Positions 13,108 through 26,100 of a stretch of DNA of 64,000 nt are shown here, in pieces. The notes below the pieces were generated by a model that was given only the letters and a program-made list of their open reading frames with translations, did not search any database and had not been told where the DNA came from. A program made the position numbers and the translations under genes. The stretch spans positions 50,597 through 114,596 of the forward strand of contig JAQGEQ010000273.1 in assembly GCA_034620365.1 (NCBI GenBank), read 5' to 3'. This stretch comes from Pegea sp. RAD2-039 (Eukaryota; Chordata; Thaliacea; Salpida; Salpidae). Numbering within the stretch: the first letter of the stretch is position 1; every line of letters begins with the position of its first letter.

Positions 13108-16100
13108 CTAAGCGCTTGGTACATAGACTAAGAAGGTGTTGTTGGTCTTTTTCACTATTGGTGACTCATCAGCCATTTCTTGCTGCGAAAAAGTGAGATG
13201 TCGTAGACTGAGGCACTTTACATCCACTCTGAGGAGGAGTCATGAAAATAAGGTCTTTGTGATGAAGATCAACTTACTTTTCAGAGGTGGTACATTTGAC
13301 CTTATGCTGAAGTTTACGAGAAGTTCGAATCATTTTGGTAACCAGCTCTATAGGATGACGGATATTTAAGATCAAGTCTCCTTTGCTCTTTTGATTCTAA
13401 ATAATTTTGTTGATGAAGAAATTGAAAGATGAGGAAATTGAAGTTACATCAGTTGGTTTAAGATGAATGATTATCATCGCATCATTGTAAGGTGATAAGG
13501 ATATCCCGATCACATCTGATAGATTCAATTCCTGCTTCGGTTTAAGAGTCTTTGGATTGATGAGGAAGAAAGAAGAGTCAGTGATGATGACGATCATGCT
13601 GACAAACTAAAACAAGTCACGTGATCAGCTTGTGAATTTATCAAGTTTTAAATAATTAATGAAAAGTTATGAATAAAATTGAAGTTTAAAAACCTTCCCA
13701 CTACTTCGATGGATTTTAAAACCATCATCAGCAAATCTGATCTTGATATTACCATTAGAATTCATCTTCTTCCATTTCAGATTATTCTCTAATCTTAGGT
13801 GATCCCCGACAAAGACCTTCGCAACTGAAGCTTCATATGAAGCTTTTTTACCTTTAAAATCATCAATGAGTCTTTGATGAAGACACCGGAGTGGAAACAA
13901 ACCTTTAAAAAGATCCGAAGCAAACAACTTCTCCGATAAAATTTCTTTACGTTGAGGACTTAGACTCAAGCGGTATTTTCTGCACTAATATTTAAATTAT
14001 TCATAAAAAGCGATTTAAGTAAAAAGTGAAAAGAACAAACTCTGTTTTGATGATGGTAAGTGTGGAGTAGTTGATGACATGTCTTCAGTGAAGATACTTT
14101 GCATTGAGACCATCTTTTATCAGTTGGTGAATTAGATGGAAGGGAGTCTTTAACACTCATCAAGTACTTGTAAGTCTGATAATCAAAGATCAGTTGATGT
14201 TTAATCTTCATCTTTAACTCACGATATATTTCTCCAAAAATGAAACAATTAATTTTCCGGCGTGTGCTCGAAAGAACTTCCGATACTCAATTCTGGTTTT
14301 GTGACCTTTCCAGTAAGCAGAGATGGTCGTGACCGCCGAGTTTTTTCGTTTTTCAAGTTTTAATCTTCTCAACACTTTCCTCGCCTAGATTTAAAAATGA
14401 TTAAATCTTCTTTAAGATCATCAAAGAGTAAAGAACCTTCATCCCACGAACATAACATTGAAGAGTAATTGCAGAGAGTTTCATCTTCTTATATTTTGCT
14501 TGAGCCTGTGAAGACACAGATGAAATCTTCATCTTTAAGATCAAATCATCACCTGATATCTCTTCACATATTTACTGATCACAATCTCAGCTTTCTTCAT
14601 CTCCTGGAACTTCTTCCACACCGAAAAACCTCTCCAGCTTTTCTGGATGATTGTCGAAAGATCATGAAGAGCTTTTAATCTTTGCTCCTCCAGGAAAAAC
14701 AACTAAAATATCCAAATGAGTCGAGATCTTTAAAGACCTTCTACTCACAGTCTTCGGATTTCGGATGAAGATTTTTGTGTTTCCGAACTGATACTCATCG
14801 GATGGGATTTTGGTCGCTATGATGATATGTTCCACACCCTTTTGTAGTGGACCAGACCAGCTTGGCCAGGTCTCTTTGGACAGCATTTTGTATCTCCGTA
14901 TGCAGTCCTCGTATGACTGGCGGTAGGCGAAACCGGCCCGTTTTACGCGGACATTTTCAATCAGGCCCAGGTAGCGGACTTGATGGCGGACCAGGTCACT
15001 ACTGAAGATTCCACTTCTTTTCACTTCGTTCGGTTTGATACAACTGAAAGTAGCGCGCGTTGATGACGTCATCATAATCGAAGAGGTTTTATTTGCGTCT
15101 CGTGAATGACTCACCGGATGTAATTGGGATTTTTGATGAGTAGGTTCTTCATGAGAGCTGACATCGAAGATTTGAACATGGTTCCTGTAGTGGGGGGTCT
15201 TCGGAGGTTGTTGGAGTTGGTTTTAGGATTGCCTTCTGGGAATAATCCTTCTTCTCCTCCAAGAAGAAGATTATTGGATGAAAATGCGGCTGCGGAAAGA
15301 GTCCTGTAGAGAGAGTTGTTGTTTTTGTCGATGAAATTCTCCACGAAATAGGTGACCTGAAAAGTAATATCGAAAAAAAGTTAAACATTGCGTGCTCAGT
15401 GAAGCAGAACAAGTGGGTATAAAAATAAGAAGTCATTGAGGCGTGAAATAATCAAAGATTGCGTCATTAAGAGGTTAGAAAGATAATTGAGAAGCTTTTT
15501 GAGGTACTTTTCCGGCATAATGTTGAATTCTGAACGCTTCACGAGGTAGAGTTTTATCACTTTTAAATTTGTTGTCTCCTCTACTTTCAAAATGATTATG
15601 ATGTCCACAAGTTGAGATGAACTTCTCTAGAAGAGTTGAATCATTTACATCACCAGGTCTTAAACACTCTTCATCCAACATAGCAAGGATCCCACTATGA
15701 GACTGAAAAAGAGATTATGTCTTGGAGGTAGAAGTGATGATTGAAACTTACATCTTCAATAAGCTCACAAATGATAGAATTATTAAAAAACTCGATATGT
15801 TTCCATTCTACCCCTTCACGGACATACTCTTCTTGTTCTTCTTTCAACGTCAACTCAATAAAGACTTGCTGAAGTTTCTCATTACAATAGTTGATCATGA
15901 ATTGTTCAAATCCATTTTTCTGATCAAAAAATTTGATTTAAACGAAAAAAATCCCCGAAATTGAAACTGATTCACCTCAAAGATCTCGAATCCGTAAATA
16001 TCCAAAACTCCCATCACCTTACGCTTCTTCTCTCTCATCTTAGGGACTTTTATACTTCTATTTATTCGAACAACTAACCAAGTAAACAAACGATCATAAA

Positions 16101-17864
16101 CTTCTTTACATAAAGCTTCACGACTATATGATGCCTAAAAAACAACATTTTCAACTTTTATCAGCAAATAATAAAAAGTATGAAGACATATGTGACGAGG
16201 AAGTAGTTGATCTTACTTCATTAGGAGACAGATGGCAAGTGACTGTTTCATTTCTTGCGTTAACTGTTCTCTCGGTCAAAGCTTTCATCAAAACACTCGA
16301 TTTGATAGAAAGTAAATCGCACAAATTTTCAACATCTACAATAGAAGTGTTTACAGTCACTATTTACATTAGCTAGCCTCAAAAATACACAAAGCAGTTG
16401 AGAAATTTTATGTAAATGAGCTGATGCCCAAATATGGAACTAACCTTCGATATTGGCGATGCTGCATCCTTGCATACCTCCTAGAGTGGAACGAGAATTA
16501 AATTTGATGTTTCCAAGTTGTAAGACAGCTGCTACAAGTTGAAAAACATGGTCGACTTCCTCGCATGTAATTCCGATCACGTCAAACGCATTCTACAAGT
16601 AAACTTGTTGCTAAGACTTGTTGCTAAGCAACGCGACGCGCGTCTTCCTCACCAACACTTCTTTAAAGCGGTCTTTATCTTCGGAAGTGACGTCATCAGG
16701 TGATAAATAGTTGTAAGTTTTTTTGGAGTCAAGATGAAGTTTTTCTGGATAAAAAGTCTTTTAAGATGAAGATCAAGTGATGGATGCAGGGACATACTAA
16801 GAGTGATTGAAGGAGCTCCCGCGAGAAGTAGATAGAAAACGTGGAAGTTTCTTTCACCTTCGTTTTGTCGAACTACTCGAGATTTTTCGAGTAAATCTAA
16901 AATTAGAAACGGAAATATTAAGGTGAGAAATAAAAGTTGAAACTCACAATTTGAAATAACTCCTCCTAAAGGATCTCCTTTAAAATCAAATTCGATGTCC
17001 ATATATTTACCCTGAAAGACATAAAAGTGTTTATTTGATGTATTTAAAGATGTATAAAAAATTTTATTAATATTTGTTTATTGATAAACAAAATAGAAAT
17101 AAAAATTTCAAAGCTTTCAACTAAATTTCCAGCTGATATTTCAAAAGTTTCAAAAAGTAACAAAAAAAACTTTGAAACTCACAAATCTACTGGAGTTATC
17201 ATTCCTGTTTGTTTTAGCATTTCCAAAAGCTGAAACAAACCACACCAACTAAATAAAAGCTCCAAAAAAAAAACTAAATAAAAACCTTCAAGAACAGGAT
17301 TTGATTGTAAAAGTTGTTCCTTGATAGCATTCACTTCAGACGTTTGACTGCTAACAGCAGCAACATATTTCATAACAAGTTTACTAGCTTCAGTTTTACC
17401 GGCTCCTGATTCCCCGGTGATGAGGATACATTGATCTTTTCCATAATTCTTCATGGACAGATATGCCAGGTTTGAAACAGCGAATCTAAAAACGAAATTA
17501 TTTCAACAATTTTCAAATAAATCAACTTTTTACAGACATATGTGGAGGTAGCTCATAAAAATTTCTTCCTCTATATCTTTCGATTGTCGCTTCATCATAT
17601 ATATCCAACTTTTTATAAGGATTGACTGATACAGCAACATTACCAATATAAGTCTGAAAAAAAGCAAAGTTTAAATGTTTTTAAACTATTAGTAGAATAT
17701 CTAATTAACTATTATAAAAGTATAAATATATTTACATATATATTATCACTTTTGAAACGTTCATCTAAATTCTTAACAAATGAATCTTCACTAAGAGGTT
17801 CTAAAAGAACAGCATCACCAATTCCAACCATATTATCCAAAAAACTTTCTCCAGTTTTAGACAT
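13108..17864 (-). CDS. MYO1B: Class I unconventional myosin, Myo1b-like (multi-exon)
   Basis: A single-headed actin motor that links membranes to actin. Exon 1 starts at the ATG at 17,864 and ends at 17,736; exon 2 begins at 17,653. Reading on, there are the N-terminal [11 protein letters not shown] block, the P-loop GESGAGKTE (17,389-17,415), the [15 protein letters not shown] block (about 16,960-17,000), the switch II/relay segment [11 protein letters not shown] (about 16,000) and the actin-binding half (about 14,750-15,900). A lever with about three IQ-like motifs follows (14,280-14,670), then a TH1 membrane-binding tail (13,400-13,970). The last two coding exons are about 13,240-13,372 and 13,108-13,210, ending in TAG. 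Near-identity to Myo1b blocks such as [10 protein letters not shown] and [11 protein letters not shown] supports the subclass. Vertebrate Myo1b has up to six IQ motifs, so this lever is shorter. Many introns are about 50 bp. No break in the frame was seen. Confidence 0.93.
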
Positions 17865-20115
17865 AATGCAAGTTCTTTGTGAGCTATCAGTTAAAAAAAT
17901 GCCTAGCGAAAAGCTAGATATAAAAACAAAGTTTAAAATAAAAAGACTGAAATATATTTATATTGATTTTAAATATAAAAATACTTGTCTTAGTCATATT
18001 TATAAATTATTTATCTAAAAGTTTGTCATTTACTGAGTCAAAACTAACACAATACACCAAGATTGACTTTCAAAAACAATTTTGAAACAAAATAAATGAA
18101 AAACAAGTTTTATCTGTAAGATGTTTATATTATGAAATGGAGATATTATTAAATATAATTTCAAAGTTATTAAAAATAAATTACAAATAATAAATTTTAT
18201 CATGAAAATAAGTTTTGACTTTAATATTTTTAACTTTTGGTCAAAGTCTTAATAACACTTTTTCTTAAATGAAACCAAATATAAAAAAATCTTTCAGTTT
18301 ATAATTAATCAGTAAATTGACGCTTTTAAAAAATAAATACTTAAATAAAAATTGTTTATTTATAAAATGTAAACATTTTTCAAATGTTGTTAATACATAT
18401 TTAAACAATCTGAGACGATTTATTAATAATTATAAGAATAAAGTGAATTATTTCACTTTTATTATCATCCAAGAATTTTTATAGCCTTAGTAAAATTGTT
18501 TGTTTAATATCATTTACCTAAACTAATACCTGTATCAATATAAGATTGATATTATTTGAAATCTTAATATTTTATTACATAAAACTTACATCATAAATTA
18601 CAAAAAATATAAAAAGATTAAAAAAAATGACCTTCAATTCAAATAAGTCAAAAAATTGACATTAAAAACTGAAAATTAAACTTCTTGATTCTAAAACTTT
18701 TAAATTTGTTTATATTTAGGTTTCAGAAAAAACAAAAGACCATTTCAAAGGGTTATAAGACATCTATAAATAGAATTTAGATGAAAAAGTAGAATTTTTC
18801 TGTCTCAAACGTGCTGACTTAACAAATATAAATGAATGAAAGTACACGAGGCATTGAAACAATAATTTGAAAATTGATAAATCTTTGGCGCAGCTAGCGA
18901 TAACTGCTATAAACCATAAATGGAAAGAATCTTTACTAAAATGTAATCAAGCACAACAGATTAGATCTACTAGTGGTGGCTAACTTATCATCAAAATCAT
19001 GATTTTACTGATATAACTTTCAAATCATTCAATCTTCAAGTAAATTTAAAGTTTTAAAGTCAAGAATATTTAAATTGAAAAACTTAAATTAATATTTTAT
19101 ATTAAATATCTTGTAAAAAAGCTTTAATACCGCTACAAGGCATTTGTAAATTTACAACTTCTAACTATCTGGAAACGAAGCTACTGATGTATATTTTAAC
19201 ATAAAATAACTTACTGTTACACTAGTTTCAAAATGCTCAGCTAGTAAACTGTTCTATAAATTTCTAATATTCAATTCCCTTTTTTTACTATCTTGAGTAA
19301 AAGCCAAATTAGCTCATTTTTATGTCACAAGGTTTTCTGTTAATGATACATGAATTATATATAGACTTATAAATTTTCTTTTATGATAATATACAACTTT
19401 TAAAATCTTTTTTATTGTAAAAGTTTCTAAAAATATGATAAACTAAACAGATGAAAATAGTTTAATCTATTTATAACATATTCAAATTATTCCTAAAAAT
19501 TCTTACTGACGTAACCTGTAGCTTATTAACAAATACAGTTTTAGTTTTAATAAATTTAATTTTATAGAATTTTATCGTAAACTTCAAGTTCTATGACAAT
19601 TTATAAAAGTAAAATAAATACTATTTTCTAAAAAACTTTTTCCCAAAATTACATTTATTGAAAACATTTGCAATAAACAGAAAAACTAAAGAATAAAATT
19701 GATACAAAAAACATTTCGTTGATATCAGACAGATTTATAAAAGTTAAGAAAAACTCTCTAACAAAATTAGATGAAATATATAAAATAATCAGTCAGAAAA
19801 TAACTTGTAGGTAGCTAATAAAAAGGATTGACGATTTGTGTAAAAAATTCATCTGTCAGTTTAATATAGAAACTAAAATAATATTGAAAGTTGAGGAACA
19901 GGTAGCAACTGTTTAATTCTCTTACAAGACTTCATCATCTTCAACTGATTTTACAGATTTTGATCTGCGAGGAAAGAAGGATTTTTAATATTGAAGAGAG
20001 ATGTTGATAAGAAGATCAAATCACTTTTGTTGGTTGTTTGTTGAAATCAAAATCTCACTCAGAAGATTACCTGACGGTGAGACCTAAATATTAAAAAAAA
20101 TTAAACTTCAAATAA
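17865..20115. other. AT-rich intergenic DNA between dynein and myosin
   Basis: No gene is evident. It should hold the myosin promoter (just right of 17,864) and the dynein 3' UTR (left of 20,116). One candidate coding bit is the minus-strand frame ending in TAA at 19,922, about 19,922-19,965, which reads RSKSVKSVEDDEVL. It could be an alternative last exon of the dynein gene, because it follows a plausible acceptor and is acidic like the end of that gene. I could not make the splice phases agree with certainty. Confidence 0.45.
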
Positions 20116-23100
20116 TTAAAAAGTTGTAAAAACCTCTTCAGAATCCGAATTCTGCTGATCAGTAAATAAAGATTGATCTTCATCTTCTGAGATTACAGCA
20201 GAGATACTGCCAGGAGTTGTGATGATCGCTTCACTGACATTTCCACTCAGTGAATTGATTTCAGTATCAAAGGAAGTTTGAGGATTTGAAGATAATCGAG
20301 GAAGACTTTCTTCATCAATTTCCAACGCTTCCGAAGAAGAGAAAGCATCTTTGGATTGATCCACAATAATCTCTATATTAACTTCATCAGCTTCTTCTTC
20401 TTCTTCTTCTTTAACGGACTCTTTTTCTATATCTTTCGGTTGTTCATCTTCTTCTTCTTCTTTTTCTTCTTTTTCTTCTTCTTCATCTTCTTCAGATTTC
20501 TGCACATCTGAAGTTGATCCCATCGTAGTATCACTTGTGTCTTCACTTCCGGTCACTACATCTAAAGAAGATCTTTTAACTGCTTCATTTTTTTCGGCAT
20601 CTTGATGAAGAGCAAATTCTTCAGCTAATAAAAGATCAAAGATCAGAAAAATCTTTTCACTTGAAGACATACAAACCGGATGCTTTTAAGATCCTTGCTC
20701 CGAATGTTGAAGATGAAAGTCTTGTATAGTTTGTGATCCAATCAAGATCTTTAATTGGTTTGTACCCCAGCATCTTACGACTGATCTTAACAACAGGATC
20801 AAGAGATTTTTGAAGAGTTATAAAAGTCTTGCAAGCAACATCCAATCCATTTAAAGAGCAAACAGGGATTTGGGAAGATGCTGGGATTTGAACGATGCAG
20901 ATGAGATCACGCTTAAACTGAAAACCAAATTAATATTTTGAAAGGAAATAATTTCAACCAACTAAATTGTTGTAGATTGAAATGTTGACTCTGTGACACT
21001 CATAACTATCTTCATCTCCAATAAAATAAGGATAGAGATATATTGGAGGTAGCTCTTCTTGTAATCCTGATAACTCTGTCATCACTAACTCACCTTTGAT
21101 AGGATTAAAGATATTTTAGAGGTGGAAGTTAAAAGATCTTTCAACCTGAGTCTTTATCAAATCTTCCATTAGTGATAAATGATTGGTTGATGTATATACC
21201 AGCTTCTTGTTCAATGATCTCACTTCTTTTGCATCCAACAACACATCGAAGTTGTATCTGTGTTCGAGAGTTGGAGGTTGTTCTTATTTTAAAGACTTAA
21301 ATTACTTGATCAATATTGATGTCATGTAAAACAGCTTTTTCTTGACACAAAGCAATTATCAAAGAAGCCGGATTCGATAAACCACCGAGCCAAATACCTT
21401 CCAAGTTCCCCTTTAAACAAATAAATTCGATCAAAAACTTCACTTATCTAAAAGTTTGTGAAAAAAAACCGAGAAAATTGAGTAGCTACCATAGGTGTGT
21501 TGTTTAGTGATGGTACCATTCCAGTTTTAATCCATTTTTGTCGTTGCTTGTATCTATTATTTACATCATTTAACCAACTTGTAAGATTGAGATTTGATGG
21601 ATAATCAAATGTGTGGCTCCTAAACAAATTGATTTAAAAACGAATCAAAAGTAAACGTGTCTCACCATTTCAATGGGACTTCATCTTCAATTAAACACTC
21701 AGCAATTTCAAGAAGATCTGAACTTAGATTAAAGTTTTGATAAGTAAATAATCTCTTCTTTAATTCAAATATGTCTTGTTTAGCTTTACAAATGCGTCGA
21801 TTGTATAAAATACATTCTTGCAACAAAACAAACCTTAAAAAAATGGAATTATGTTTTGATTGTGAGTTGAAGTTCACTTACCCAAGTGATTCTGGCATAT
21901 GTAGCTTGTCAGGGCGATTCACACTACACACAGAAGGTGCGTGGTACGGGAAGTTGAATCTAGCAATCTCTTGATCATGTAATCCAATCTCAAGGATTGG
22001 AGGAAGTAAGTCGGAGCAAAGATCAAGTGAAGATTGAATTGATGATAAAGTTATTGTAACTTTATGAGAGGTTGATCTCAATTTTGTTTCTAATTCTAAA
22101 AAATAATTTCAGAAAATTTCAGATTTATTTTTTGATGCCTGCCTGGTTTCTGGATGACGTCAAATAGAGTCTTTAAATCTTCCGAAGACTTTTTACTATT
22201 TCCTTGTATCTTCCAGTTAGTAGAAGAAGAAGGAAGACACAAGACATCATCAAACTGATCTTCACTCATTGATCTTTTAACCCAAAGAGCAACATCTGAG
22301 ACATAAATTTGAAAAAAAGATTTTAGGGATCAACTAGAAGAAGACCTTTTGATTCAACATCCAGAGGAGGAAGCAGGACACAAAGATCATTCATGACGAT
22401 GGATTGATCTTTATCTGATGATATTTGATCCCAAACTTCATTGAAGCATCTTTCAATAAAAATCTTCAAAAAAAAAGTCTTTTAAATCTTTAAAAACTTC
22501 ATCTTTTTTGGGATCAGATCTTTAAATGATCTTCAAGAGATCTTTACCTTATCAAACGTACTGGATGCAAAAGTGATGTAGACATCTTTCAAGACACTCA
22601 GCAAGTTTATATCAGAAGCTAAAAGAAGATTTTTAGAAAGATATGAAAGATTGAAAGAACCAACCAATAGTGATGAAGTAACCAGCATGTCTTAGTAACA
22701 AATCACTGATTGGATAGAACTCGACGTTTCCATGCCAACTGGCGTGTTGTCGTGAGTTCACGATTGAATGACAGAAACATAAAGCAAAGAAAGATCTTCG
22801 ACAAAAAGAGTCATCAAAATAAGGAAGATAGAATTGCGTCATCTAGTGATGAAGATCTTGTAGAAGATGAGTTTAGAAGTTGAGATGAACTTACTAAATT
22901 TACAGCTGATGCAAGATAGTTGTTGAAAAAGAATAAAGTTGGTTTGCTCTCAGCTAGATGACTTTCAGGACCAATCTAAAAGAAAAGAAGATTAAAATCA
23001 ATCTTTAAAAGAGTCTTTCCACCTCTTTTGTTATAATTTGGATCAAAGAGTCTGCAGATATCTTATAAAAGTTTCGAGTTAGACTTCTAGGGACTTTTTC

Positions 23101-26100
23101 ATCACATACAGATGTAAACCAAATCATAAAATTCTCTTTTTTTAATTTTTCTTCTTTAAAATTTCTCTCAATAAATTCCAATTCAGTTTGGATGATGTCA
23201 TAAAACTTGCTGAGATGAGGAAGACACTTTAAAGATGTTCAAGATCACTATAAGACTCACGTGTTAGATGCAAAATGAAGTCCTGAGATTAGGAGCCAGT
23301 TATCTTCATCAAATGCTTTTCGGATCAACTTACAAACATCATTTGGTTGAAAATCAGAAAAATTAATTTCTTCAATTTCAACTTTTTCTCTGAAAAAATC
23401 CCAAAATTGAAATCTTCAAATTTCTCTTCTTGATGACGTCACCTCTCAGAAAGTCTTCGGATGAGTTGAAGGACTTTTATGGGAGCTTGTGGGAACGAAT
23501 CAGGATCATTTGAATCCGGAAGTAAGACTAAAGCTCCGGAGGTCAATCTGATGTCTTTTAATAACAGATCAACATCCATAAGATCAGATCCTGTGACGAT
23601 CTGATCAATAAAAGAAGAGATGAAAGATCAGATAAGATTTGATGAGTCTACAAACATGATGAAGACACGTTTTTGGGAGCTGCCGATCAATGTAGATTTG
23701 AAGAGCAACATCCAAACGATCTGATCTTAGAATCTTGATGAGGAGCAATTGATGAAAATCTGAAACTTCTTCTAAATCATCTTGAAGATCAGGAGTTGGA
23801 AGGAGCTGAAAATCAACATCAGATGAAGATCAAGAAAGATGATGACTTTTTCAACCTCAGGTCTTTCTGTACTCATCCACTGTTTCCAAGGATCAGGACT
23901 CTCTGAGATCCTAGATGCTAAATTTGTGAGTCTCCCTGGAAACGTTGAAAGTCTTTTTATGATCTTCCATCTCTCTTCAGATAACCACGGAGGACATTCA
24001 GGATCGTTTCCATGGTGATCTTCTTCATCAATCTTTTCATGAATCAGTATCAGAAGCTCTTCAAACGTGAACGGCTGAGACTCCAACTGAAACTCCGATT
24101 GAAGACTTAATAAGCTTAGAATGGTCACTAGGTGGCGATGTTTTGGTTGAACACTAAGAAGAAGAAGATTTGAGAAGATCAAGTGATGAAGATCTCAAAC
24201 CTATGATATAAATATTGAAAGACTCTTTTTGTCAAATTCTTTAAAATCTCTTTTAAATTAACAAATTGATAAGAAAGATCTTCAATTGAAATTGATTTAA
24301 TTTGAGGGATGATGACGTCATTTCCGGTGGGAACAAAATCTGCAAGCAAGTTAGTTAGTTGAAGATGTGGACCTTGAGGTGGTTGGGGACCTGTAGATTT
24401 GTCCACTTCTATTCGTGGACTTGAAAGAAAATCTAAAAATTGAAAGATGATGATGAGTTTCAACTTCTGTAAATTTCACCTTTTCGTAAGTTCCCGGATG
24501 TACTTCCTAATCTTAAATCCTCTCTTGTAGATGAAGATCTCTCTTCTGTTTGATCTCTACTTATCTTCTCGTCTCTTTCACTCTCCAAGATCACATCTTG
24601 TAAAGGAGCAAGGTCTTCAAGATTGATCTTTTCGACTTGATCACAAAACACCACAGTATCAAAAAGACGACCAAAAAAATTCAAAGTGATCTGTAGATGA
24701 AGATCATAAAGACTCTACAAAGAGATCCACGTCATCACCTGATAGTGGATGCTCAGAACAGCAACTGATTTGCATATAGAGTATAAAAGAGTTGATCTCA
24801 GCGCAATAGGGAAGAGTTCTTCGACTTCTTCATTTAATTTATTCAAAGAAACTTGAGTGGCGATCAAATCATCAGCAGTCTGGAAAGATCGGATCAAAAC
24901 TCATCTTCCTGATACCTGATCTCATCCTTACTTTGTTCTTCTTATCTACGATGTTCTTCAAAAAGCTAATCGAGTCTTCCAGCTTCTCTGCTGTCTTCTG
25001 GAGTCTTAGATGTTTACAGAGAATCACGTTGAGTCTTGAGATGATGAAACGAGTTTGCCGATAATTAGAAGCAATCAATTTGCGATCATTAAAAAGCTTA
25101 GGACGTAATCTTATCAAAGATCTTTTCAGGAAGTCCTCCTGTTGGATGCAAGTGATTAGTGGGACTCTAATGATGTTGATCTTTACTTGTAATGTTTCAA
25201 ATGTAGAAGAAAAATTTATTAAATTTGTTGATGAGATCATTTCTGGATGAAGAAGACTTGCATCTGATCTTTGTGTCTTTAGAATCAATCTGAAAGAAGA
25301 TTTAGATGATTTGAAATGAAATATTTTAGAATCAATTTACCGGAAGGAGTTCGGACACAAAATCCGTCGTTCTGAGAAGCGAATTATTGTCGAATCTTCA
25401 TCCGACAAGATCGAGTTACAGTGATGAAGAAGAGGATCTAAAAGACTCTTTGATGGAAGATCACAATTTCCAATCATCAAATTTCCCCCTGCAATCTCAT
25501 TTGTGGCAACCTCCGATACAAACAGATCTTCTACCTCTCATGATCTCTTGCTCAATCTCAGAAATCAGATTTTGATCAAGATCTTTCTCAAACTGAACAA
25601 ACGCAAACTTCTTCATCTCTCCCGCACACCAATCAAGTCCTACATCATCCTCATCTAGAAGAAGATTAGGTCTTTGCCATGATGACGTCATAATCGCCCC
25701 GTTTTGCAGCTGTTCGAGATGAAGTTGAAGTTAGTAGAAGTATGAATCAGGGTCACCTGGTAATGGGACACCCCCTTAGTGATCCACTGTTGGAAATTCG
25801 AGTTCGTCACTAGGAGCTTGATGATGCAGTTGACGTAGTCCTGATGACGTCATCAACGTTTGGTTAGTGGTTTGCTGATGTGGTTTGATGTACCTGGTAT
25901 CCATACATGTCAATATAAGGTAAGTTTGAAAGAGTGTAAGCGCGCGTTGATGTAGTCGAAGCATCTTCGTTCAGATCTTCATTAATTGACTCTTCTACGA
26001 TCAGAGAAAGGTCTGGATGCTGGTGATCTTGTGAAGATGCTGGATGCTGCTGATCTTGTGAAGATGCTGGATGCTGATTGATCATATGAAGATGCTGGGT

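Noticed and set aside
15124-15309. Plus-strand open frame inside the myosin gene
   Set aside because: It is the antisense shadow of a well-supported myosin exon and shows no motif of its own.
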